A DNA stretch of 13,701 nucleotides. Origin: Limnohabitans sp. Rim8 (GTDB lineage Bacteria > Pseudomonadota > Gammaproteobacteria > Burkholderiales > Burkholderiaceae_C). Positions 1 through 7,400 of the stretch are shown here, one piece after another (position 1 is the stretch's first letter; every line of letters starts with the position of its first letter). The notes under the pieces were generated by a model. That model searched no databases. It saw nothing but the letters and a program-made list of their open reading frames with translations, and was not told the DNA's origin. The translations under genes were made by a program, and so were the position numbers. The DNA is taken from positions 1 through 13,701 of the forward strand of contig CAMDXR010000042.1 of the NCBI GenBank assembly GCA_945877725.1, in the 5' to 3' direction.

Positions 1-929
1 ACACGCGGGTTTTGCCACAGCAGTTCGTTCAAACGTGAGGGGTTGCGTGCAATCCAAGCCTTGATGCCCGGCCAGGTCGCATCACGCACCAGGCCTTTGT
101 CGAGCAACCAGCGACCGATGCTTTTGTAGGGCTGTTCGTTGGTGGCGGCAAAGGCCAGTCGCACTTGTCGTTGGTTGCCGTTGGCTTCGGTCACGTTGAC
201 CAAGCCCGAGCCTTGAATCTGCAGCACCATGGCGTCGACGGGATCGGAAAGATAGACCAGCGCCTTGCCTTGCAAGGATGCGCGGGCTTGGGGCAGGGTT
301 TCCATCTCTTGCCGGGTGTACCAGGGTTTGCGCTTGTTCAGGTCGGCGGGTGGCGCAAACAAGGGCACATTGAAACCGGGGCGCGCTTGCCGTGATGCGT
401 TGAGCACGGGTTCGTAATAGGCCGTCAACAAGCCTTGGGCTTGTTCAGCGAGCGTTTCGACGCGGTAGGGTTGCAGGTGTTGCCGCAGCCATTGGCGTTG
501 GGTTTCGACCGGGGCTTGTGCCAGTTGCTGAAGCTTGGGACACAGTGCGGCCCAAGTGGGGGTCGGCCGCGCGCAACTTTGCAACCAGGCAGGCCAAGCC
601 TCGTTGACACCGTCAGTTTCCAGGCCGGGCAACTCTGACCACGGCACAGGCACCCAGCGGCTGGAGGCTTGCAAGATGACCGGGGGCAGTGGCCCGGTGT
701 CTGCGGCCGGTGTGGGTGGGGCCGTTGCGGGTGAGGGCGGTTTTGTGCCTGTGGGTGAGGCCGGGTTTTTGCCTGCGGGGGATGTTGCGGGCGGGCCGGA
801 CAATGGGCGTGGCGCGGCGGGTTCATGCGCCGCGGGTGGGGACGAACAAGCGACCAAGCTGCCTACAATCGCAGCCAACAGCCCCGCGGAGCACACCCTG
901 GGCAAATACAGAAACGGAATTTTGAGCAT
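1..929 (-). CDS. mltA: Membrane-bound lytic murein transglycosylase A (lipoprotein), 5' part
   Basis: The frame from the ATG at 929-927 stays open to the left window edge (309 full codons), so the gene is cut and its C-terminus is missing. MltA is an outer-membrane lipoprotein that cleaves the glycan strands of peptidoglycan, leaving 1,6-anhydromuramyl ends. Residues 1-28 form a lipoprotein signal peptide with lipobox LVAC (Cys28 lipidated). Residues 31-84 are a Pro/Ala/Thr-rich linker that would span from the membrane to the catalytic domain. Recognisable MltA signatures follow: VPWSELPGLETD (about 95-106), GLLTAYYEP (166-174), QIQGSG (237-242), and a GRWLLDKG...ARNPSRLNELLW stretch (272-305). 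The catalytic Asp of the family lies in the absent C-terminal part and cannot be checked. The start codon overlaps by two bases the divergent ATG of the small gene at 928. An AAGAG-like element just upstream may serve as ribosome binding site. Identity is secure; the exact start is less so. Confidence 0.92.
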   Translation of the reverse strand, partial: MLKIPFLYLPRVCSAGLLAAIVGSLVACSSPPAAHEPAAPRPLSGPPATSPAGKNPASPTGTKPPSPATAPPTPAADTGPLPPVILQASSRWVPVPWSELPGLETDGVNEAWPAWLQSCARPTPTWAALCPKLQQLAQAPVETQRQWLRQHLQPYRVETLAEQAQGLLTAYYEPVLNASRQARPGFNVPLFAPPADLNKRKPWYTRQEMETLPQARASLQGKALVYLSDPVDAMVLQIQGSGLVNVTEANGNQRQVRLAFAATNEQPYKSIGRWLLDKGLVRDATWPGIKAWIARNPSRLNELLWQNPR

Positions 930-1065
930 GGCTCTTATTTTGCTAGAAGCGTTGTTGGCGCTGATTCTCATTGTGGCCATTGTGTGGTGGACCATGTTTT
1001 CGGGCCGATCCAAGGGCGAATTGCCCTCTGAGGACAACAAAGAATCGGATGACAAAAGGCCTTGA
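928..1065 (+). CDS. Small single-pass membrane protein (45 aa), unknown function
   Basis: The ATG at 928-930 opens a 45-codon frame ending in TGA. The product begins MALILLEALLALILIVAIVWW, a hydrophobic helix over residues 2-21. A short basic stretch (SGRSKG, 25-30) and a highly charged acidic/basic tail (31-45) follow. Under the positive-inside rule the tail is probably cytoplasmic. A GGAA at 916-919, 8 nt before the ATG, can act as Shine-Dalgarno. The frame also extends upstream to 535, but that part is only the complement of mltA; the membrane protein is a natural unit starting at 928. The gene is head-to-head with mltA and tail-to-tail with the NlpC/P60 gene 65 bp away. I do not recognise a named family. 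It might be a small envelope protein accompanying the wall enzymes, but that is a guess from position only. It is a real gene on the balance of its amphipathic layout, SD and tight fit between neighbours. Confidence 0.62.
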   Translation: MALILLEALLALILIVAIVWWTMFSGRSKGELPSEDNKESDDKRP

Positions 1066-1130
1066 AAATAAGCCGCCCCGATCCCGCTTCGACTCTGATC
1101 AGGTCCTGAACTGATGCTTCAACAAACGGG

Positions 1131-1694
1131 TCAGTCGAGCAATGTTCCCGCCCCCTCAAAGCGCTGCGCATAGTAGCGGTTGCTCAAATAGTCCAGGCGA
1201 ACCCCGGTGCGCGGGTTGCTGGCGTGCACAAATCGGCCATTGCCGACATACAGGCCCACATGCGAATGTCGCGCCCCCAGGGTGTTGAAGAACACCAAAT
1301 CGCCAGGCTGCATGCGCGAGCGCTCCACCGGGCGTGATTTTTGACCCAAATCTGCCGAAGTGCCCTTAATGGGCAAACCTGCTGCTTCTTTGTACACATG
1401 CGAGACCAGTCCCGAACAATCGAACCCGGTCGCCGGGCCCCTGCCGCCCCAGCTGTAGGGCGTGTCCAGCAATGACAGGGCAAACAAGGCCAGATCGTTG
1501 CGTTTGGGGTGGTAAGCCGTACCGCTTGTAGCGGCGGTGTCTTCGGACGTGTTGGACAAGATGGCCACGAGATCAGCCCGGCGACCTCCGGTAGAACAGG
1601 CCGACAAAGCCATGGCGAAAAAGCCGACCCCAGTGCCCAGCAAAGCCCGGCGAGTAGGGCTGTCATGAGGGGAAAAGAAAAGGGCTTTGCTCAT
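1131..1694 (-). CDS. NlpC/P60 (C40) family peptidoglycan endopeptidase, lipoprotein
   Basis: This 187-residue protein has the catalytic core of the NlpC/P60 cysteine peptidases, which cut peptide stems or cross-links in murein. The nucleophile is Cys93 in FDCSGLV, and the histidines are His145 (HSHVGLYVG) and His157 (FVHAS). The spacings of 52 and 12 residues fit E. coli MepS (Spr). A PYSWGG motif (79-84) precedes the Cys, and QPGDLVFF (129-136) lies between. The N-terminus is a lipoprotein signal with lipobox LSAC (Cys33). It also carries TRRALLGTG (14-22), which resembles a twin-arginine motif. The length is normal for the Spr-like subfamily. The ATG overlaps the TGA of the response regulator in an ATGA (1691-1694) and has no obvious SD, so translation is probably coupled. 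It is the last gene of the yhdP-kinase-regulator-hydrolase block. The family is certain; the bond cleaved is not. Confidence 0.93.
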   Translation of the reverse strand: MSKALFFSPHDSPTRRALLGTGVGFFAMALSACSTGGRRADLVAILSNTSEDTAATSGTAYHPKRNDLALFALSLLDTPYSWGGRGPATGFDCSGLVSHVYKEAAGLPIKGTSADLGQKSRPVERSRMQPGDLVFFNTLGARHSHVGLYVGNGRFVHASNPRTGVRLDYLSNRYYAQRFEGAGTLLD

Positions 1695-2341
1695 GTCAGG
1701 GTGCGCAACAAATTGGCTAACTCAACGGCGGATTTGACTTCCATCTTTTCAAAAATCCGGGATCGGTGAACCTCAACCGTGCGGACACTGATGTCCAATT
1801 GGTCGGCAATCAGTTTGTTGGGCACGCCCTCCACCACCAGGCGCATGACGTCGCGCTCGCGCTCAGTCAGCTCACCCAAGCGGGACTGCAAAAAGTCTTG
1901 TTGTGATCGTGCTTTAAGGCGCTCTTGCGACAGCAGCAAAGCCTGTTCGATGCGGTCCACCAGGGCGTTGTCTGAAAAAGGCTTTTCACAAAAGTCAAAA
2001 GCACCTCGCTTGACGCTGTCCACCGCGGTCGGCACATCCGCGTGACCGGTTAAAAAAATGACCGGCCAAGCCTGCGCGATGCCCCGGCTTTGCAGCAACT
2101 CAAACAAGGCCAGCCCGCTCATGCCGGGCATGCGCACGTCGAGCAAAATGCAGCCAGCGTGTTGGGGCAAGGGCGTTGCCCGCGCAGCATCTGTAGGCTG
2201 CTGGAGCATGTCCAAAAAGGCTTCCGCGCTGTCGTAGGACTCGCTCAACAAACGTCGCGTGCGAAGCAGCCAGGCCATGCCTTCGCGCACGCTGATGTCG
2301 TCGTCAACGATGTAAACCGTGCTGTCAAATGTGAGTGGCAT
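1691..2341 (-). CDS. FixJ/NarL-type response regulator, LuxR-family DNA-binding domain
   Basis: The 216-residue product has a receiver domain (about 7-125) with the acidic pocket Asp13-Asp15, phospho-acceptor Asp68 in LLDVRMPGMSG, switch Thr98 (LTGHAD) and Lys120 (EKPF), so all key residues are present. A linker helix follows, then a GerE/LuxR helix-turn-helix (about 155-213). Its signatures are LTERERDVMRLVVEGVPNK and the recognition segment SVRTVEVHRSRIFEKM. This is the FixJ/TtrR/StyR-like arrangement: phosphorylation by the cognate kinase activates DNA binding and transcription. The kinase is the gene directly upstream, 9 nt away. The 3' end overlaps the NlpC/P60 start by 4 nt. No strong Shine-Dalgarno precedes the ATG, in keeping with translation coupled to the kinase. 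Target genes are not visible from the sequence; autoregulation or control of the linked envelope genes is possible but only inferred. Confidence 0.95.
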   Translation of the reverse strand: MPLTFDSTVYIVDDDISVREGMAWLLRTRRLLSESYDSAEAFLDMLQQPTDAARATPLPQHAGCILLDVRMPGMSGLALFELLQSRGIAQAWPVIFLTGHADVPTAVDSVKRGAFDFCEKPFSDNALVDRIEQALLLSQERLKARSQQDFLQSRLGELTERERDVMRLVVEGVPNKLIADQLDISVRTVEVHRSRIFEKMEVKSAVELANLLRTLT

Positions 2342-2350
2342 GGCGGGATT

Positions 2351-4435
2351 TTAGGGGGAGCTTGCAGATTTGCCAGAGGCTTCGGCCGGCAAGGTAAAAC
2401 GAAAAACCGTGCCCTTGGGTGCGTGCGCCTCAAACAAGAGATGCCCTCCATGTTGCTCCACCACGGTGCGGCACAGGCTCAAGCCCAAGCCCATACCTTC
2501 GGCTTTGGTGGTGAAGAAGGGGTTAAAAAGCTGCACCTCGACATCGGGCTCAATGCCGGTGCCGACATCGGTCACGGCAAACTCGACCCACGCGTTTTCG
2601 GCCTTACTGGCGGCAGGCCGAGCATGCAAAATCAGCACGCGGTCCTCAATGTCCGGGCGGTCCATGGCTTGCATGCCATTGCGTGCCAAATTAAGCAAGA
2701 CCTGCTCCACCATGGTGCGGTCGCACCACACGGCGGGCAAGCGCGGTTCGACCCGGGTGTGGACACGCACTTGCAACTTGCGCGCTTGCAGGTTGACCAA
2801 GGGGGCGATGGCTTCTAGCAAAGCTTGCGGGGCCACCGCCTCACGGGCCTGTTCCCTGCGGCGCACGAAGTCGTGCACGCTGTTGATGACGCGTCCGGCA
2901 CGGCCCGCTTGTTCGGCAATGCGGCGCAAAGCCATGTGCACATCGCTCAGGGTTTGCGTTTCCGCTTGCGGGTCTTTCAGCAAGTTGAGCGAGCCATTGG
3001 CATAACTGGCAATGGCGGCCAAGGGTTGGTTCAGCTCGTGGCTAAGCAGCGAAGCCATTTCGCCCACCGTGGCCAAGCGGGCGGTGGCTTGCAAGCGCTC
3101 TTGGCTGGCGCGTGACAGTTCTTCAATTCGGCGTTGCTCGCTGATGTCGATCACCGCCCCCATCCAACCGGTTTGTTCACCTTGCACGCTGATCAGTGGG
3201 GCTTCGATGATGAGCACTGGAAAGCGCGTGCCGTCTTGCCGCATAAAGACCGACTCAAAGCCTTCGCGCGGGGGGGCATTGCCTGCCAAGCGAATGGCTT
3301 GGCGTTGCTGGTATTCGTCCACCATTTCAGGAGGCCAATACGGCATGGGGGCGTTTTTACCAATCAGTGCTTCGGCTTCCCAGCCGACCATTTGACAAAA
3401 GGCCGGGTTGACATAGGTGATGTGCCCTTTCAGGTCGCGTGCGCGCAAGCCCGTGACCAGAGAGTCTTCCATGGCTTTTCTGAAGGCCAGGGCATCGGCC
3501 AAGTCCCGCTCGGCCTTGAGGCGACGACGCGAATCCTTGGCCAGCAAAATCATGACCGTGATCAGCGCAATCGACATGCCCGTGACCAAGGCAGTCAGCA
3601 CATTCGGAAACAGATCGGGTTCACCGCGCCGACCATCCATGCGCAGCAGCAGTGTGTTGCCGGGCAAATCAAGCAATTGTTGCGCTGTAAAGATGCGTCG
3701 CTCACGCCTTTGCGTGCCTGCGATGGCCAAGCGAGTCCCGTCGGGTTCGATAAAAGACAACTCGTTGCGGCGACCAAAGCTGGCCACCAAACGTTCATTC
3801 AGAACCTCTTGCAGGCTGAAAGTGACCACGGTGTAACCCACCAATTCGCCAATCTGTGTCACGGGCAAGCACAGCTCCATGACTTCAAATCCCAGGCCAT
3901 TGCTTTGCGGCAAAAAATAAGTGCTTGAATAGGCGGGCCCGTTGAATCGTTTGGCCCGTTGGCAGGTTTGCAAGGCCTCGTTCACGACTTCGGCGCGGCC
4001 TATGCGTTCAAAGGCGGGTGTTCGGAAAGGGGAGTCCGCAAAGCTTTGCAGCTGGTTATTTTTGTCGCGCCATTCGATGCGCACCCAATCCCGGTTGTTG
4101 CGCAGCAAGGTGCTGGCCTCGGGTTGCCAGGAGTCGGGTGTCAGGTGCGCCGCTTGCAGCGCTTGCAAAGACTGAACATGGCGTGAAAAGCCGCCGCGCA
4201 AATCGTTCACGGCATCGGTGGCATCGCGCTCCAGTTCGGCCTGAACCTGGCTCGCCTCATAGCGCCCGGCCAGCCAAACCAGGGTCACCAACACCGCCAG
4301 CACCAAGGCGATCAGGGCGGCCCACAGTGACCTTCGGCCGGAACCCCAGGGCAAGACCTCATCCAGCCGGGCACGCACCATGGACAGGGCGCGTTGCCAT
4401 GGGGTGATCGCGCGTTGGGCACTCAAGCTTTTCAT
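2351..4435 (-). CDS. PAS-domain membrane sensor histidine kinase (DctB/FixL-like catalytic core)
   Basis: The 694-residue protein is an inner-membrane kinase. TM1 is at about 37-57 and TM2 at about 277-299, enclosing a periplasmic sensor of roughly 220 residues that I cannot assign to a named fold. After TM2 come a short charged helix, a PAS domain (about 316-433: GHITYVNPAFCQMVGW, then the PAC-type end GWMGAVIDISEQ) and a HisKA domain. The phospho-accepting His466 lies in LLSHELNQPLAAIASY. The ATPase domain has N box NLARNGMQAM (582-591), G1 DVGTG (623-627), F box FNPFF (637-641) and G2 GMGLGL (647-652), so it should be active. The HELNQPL box and the RRIAEQAGRAGRVI helix resemble the DctB/FixL type. 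The gene starts 6 nt after yhdP and ends 9 nt before the regulator, so all three are likely co-transcribed. The two separate sensory regions suggest that a periplasmic and a cytoplasmic cue are combined. Ligands are unknown. Confidence 0.95.
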   Translation of the reverse strand: MKSLSAQRAITPWQRALSMVRARLDEVLPWGSGRRSLWAALIALVLAVLVTLVWLAGRYEASQVQAELERDATDAVNDLRGGFSRHVQSLQALQAAHLTPDSWQPEASTLLRNNRDWVRIEWRDKNNQLQSFADSPFRTPAFERIGRAEVVNEALQTCQRAKRFNGPAYSSTYFLPQSNGLGFEVMELCLPVTQIGELVGYTVVTFSLQEVLNERLVASFGRRNELSFIEPDGTRLAIAGTQRRERRIFTAQQLLDLPGNTLLLRMDGRRGEPDLFPNVLTALVTGMSIALITVMILLAKDSRRRLKAERDLADALAFRKAMEDSLVTGLRARDLKGHITYVNPAFCQMVGWEAEALIGKNAPMPYWPPEMVDEYQQRQAIRLAGNAPPREGFESVFMRQDGTRFPVLIIEAPLISVQGEQTGWMGAVIDISEQRRIEELSRASQERLQATARLATVGEMASLLSHELNQPLAAIASYANGSLNLLKDPQAETQTLSDVHMALRRIAEQAGRAGRVINSVHDFVRRREQAREAVAPQALLEAIAPLVNLQARKLQVRVHTRVEPRLPAVWCDRTMVEQVLLNLARNGMQAMDRPDIEDRVLILHARPAASKAENAWVEFAVTDVGTGIEPDVEVQLFNPFFTTKAEGMGLGLSLCRTVVEQHGGHLLFEAHAPKGTVFRFTLPAEASGKSASSP

Positions 4436-4441
4436 GCGGCT

Positions 4442-7400
4442 TCAGGGGGCGGTTCTTGCGGGGGCGGGTGTGGGCATGGGTGTGGGCGTGGGCGCGGGGG
4501 CTTTGGGGTCTGCCGCGCTGTGCGGCACTTTGGTGACCCTCGGGTCGGCCCAGCTGCCATCGATCAGGTACTCTTGGGTATTGGCTTTGACCAGTGGATT
4601 TTGTAAAAACAATTGGGCCAAAAATGCCGTCAGGCCCACCACGGGGTTGACCGCAATACCGGCCACCAAAGAGGCGGTGCCCGCATCCAACCCGGGCAAA
4701 ATCACGGCCCGGAGCTTTTGGGTTTCTTGGGCAATGTCGGCCGAACCATCGAGCTGGACCACCGCATTGATGCCTTTGATTTGCAGGTTGCGGGTGTTGG
4801 CAATGCCCTGCGTGATGGTGACGTCCCCTTGCACTGAATCGAAGGCAAAACCTTCATAGAACACATCCCTGAAATCCAGCAACAAACGACGCGGCAAGGC
4901 CTGCAAACTCAGCACGCCCAGCAACTTGGCCACCCCGGCATCGGCCTTGAGGAATTGGCCACGGCCCATCTTTACGCCAAACTGCCCCGTCATGCTGGGG
5001 TAATGCAAGGCCAGTGGCGAGCCTTGCCAGTTGACGCTGCCCTCCAGTTGGCCTTTGCCTCCCCGCAAAGCGCCCGGTGTGCCCAAGCGGGTTAACAAGG
5101 CCCCTGCATCGCTGACATCCAATTTGAAATTCATTTCGGTTTTGCGCTGACTGCCCCCATCGGTAGCCGTCAACCAGCGTCCCGTGCCGCGCAGTGTGGC
5201 CTCGGGCACGGTGATGTTGAACTTGTTCAGTTTCCATTCGGCAGCGCTGCGCACACGGGTTTTTTGTTGCTCGGTGTTGATGGCCTCGATTTCAACGCGC
5301 CCCAGTTTTTTGCCACGCAACTCCAGGTCTTCAACCACAATGTCCAAGGCCGGTAGATTGACCGGCGGGGTTTCCAGCAGGCCCTCCACATCGGCCGCTG
5401 TGGACGGTGGCAAGTTAAGCCGGGACAGTCGTGCATACAAGTTGCCCAATTGTTCCCCCGAGGGCATTTGGTAGGTGACATGCCCGCTCAATTCGCGCGC
5501 ATCTGCATTGATGCGCCAAGTAAAGCCTTCGCGCACGCCCCCAGCCACCACTTGGTGCAAAGTGCGTCCATCGGCTTTGAGGGTGTTGGCTTGCAGGCCA
5601 ATTCGGGTGGGCAAATAGGCGAGCCAGGCCGTCGGGCCAGCGCCCGGTTTTTCGGTTCCGCTGGTTTTGTTGCTTTGAAACAAGGCCTGCCATTCGTCCA
5701 CAGCCAAACTGTCCAGCACCACGGTCGCCGAGACGCCCGAGTCGGGCAGGCTCGGGGCTTGTGCCAAGGGCACGCCCAGCGACAGGCTGCCACGCAACAC
5801 CACGGGTTCGGGGCCAGACACATTGCGCACATAGCGCGCCGATGCCACGTTGCCCCACTCCAGCTGAATTTGATCGCGCAAAGCCGTGCCGGAACCTTGC
5901 CTGCCGATGCGCACAGAGAAAGGCACGCGGGTGGCTGCGGCTTTGCCCAGGGGGGCGGGCAGCTGCAATGCCAAACCCTCCAGCGGGCTTTGCACGGACA
6001 GCTCGGGCTGGCCATCTCGCCACCCCAGTTGTGCGGTGTACGGGGTGCTGCCGCTGACAAGTTGCGCCCACTCACTCAGGGGGGCTAATTCAGGGGCAAG
6101 GCGCATGTTTTCGGCGCTGATCTGCCCTTGCGCCCTCAATTGAATGCCGCCCTCTGCACTGGCCCCTGCGGCTGCACTGCGTGTGCCCCCCTCAATGCGC
6201 ACCGGCCCGCCCAAAAGGCGGGCCTGTATGCCGCTTAAAGAGAAGCCCGCTTCTGTGAATTGGAGGTTGCCTTGCAGCTTTTCCAGCAAGGGCGCAGCGG
6301 GTTCCATGCGGACATCGTTGCCCGCAAAGACCACCGAGCCTTGCACCTTGGTGCTTTCGGGGTTGAGCAAGGGAATCGCCAGTTTGAAGCGCGTCTGAAC
6401 CGCCCCACTCGCCTGGGCTTGGCCCAGCGTGCCCGACAGCAGCCGGTCCAGGGGGGATTTTTGAACCAGCGCCAAAACTTGAGCTGCGCCGCCTTTGCTT
6501 TCAGCCGACACATTCAACACCGGTTGGTTCAGCAAGTCTGCAATGTCAGCTTGTCCGGTGGTGAGCTGCAGCCCGCCAAGGGGGTCTGCCGCGCGTGCTG
6601 AAGCCTCGCTTAATTTGATCCCCACGCGATCGAAGACCAGTTGACCATTTAATTTGTGCAGCCGTGGCCAGGGCAGAGTTTTGGCCGTCCACAGACTGGC
6701 CGGCAAATAATCCAGTTCTACATCGCGCAACCGCCCTGCAAACTTGAACTCGCCGTCTTTCGGGTCCGCAAAAGGCAGTTTGGCCAAATCGCCCTTGATC
6801 TTCACCTGCACGTCCGAATACACCCCGCCGACCCAAGCGTCGCGCACATACTGACGCACTTTGGGGGGCAAGGTCAGGGGCAAGTAGCGGTGGGCTTTGG
6901 CCACCTTGAGTTGCTTGATTTGGCCCTGTAAATCCAGCACGCCCGGACCGTTGCCCAGCGCGTTGGGGTGCCATTTGCCTTGCCATTCCCCTAGCAAGTC
7001 GGCGTTGGCCAGTTTGAGCTTCCATTGCGGAACCTGCCATTGTTGGTCATCCCGCTTTAAATTGACCTCGGCCCGCAAGCTTTGTACAGGCACCTCGGCC
7101 TCTTCCAGAATGCCGGGCAAATACACCGCCCCCTTATCACCGATGACCAGCTCAATTTGCCCACTGTCCTGGGTCAAAGACAATTTGGCTTGTGCGCCCT
7201 TGACCCCTGGCCAGCGCCGTAGATCGGGGGATACAGCCGAGGCTGGCGGCAGCGTCAAGTCTTGCAGGCTGGCTTGTGCATCAAATTGGGTGGGGGCACG
7301 CCAATCCCCTTGCCAACGCCACTGCAAAGCACCCACCTGGCCCTGAATTTCTTGCATTTGCAGACGGGGCCGCCAAGCATCGGTTAATGGCAGCCGAAGG

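Noticed and set aside
425..826. 133-codon minus-strand frame rich in Pro, His and Arg
   Set aside because: It is an out-of-frame reading of mltA; the true frame gives a clear lipoprotein signal and MltA motifs.
535..927. Upstream extension of the small plus-strand gene to a 176-residue protein
   Set aside because: This part is the complement of mltA codons and has low-complexity Gly/Ala sequence; only the 45 residues from 928 look like a protein.
1099..1109. Inverted repeat TCAGG-T-CCTGA between the small gene and the NlpC/P60 gene as a terminator
   Set aside because: The stem has only 5 bp, a one-base loop and no T-tract on either strand.
4455..4505. GGGTGTGGGC-type direct repeats as a regulatory or unstable element
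   Set aside because: They encode the Pro/Thr/Ala tail of YhdP and are explained as low-complexity coding sequence.
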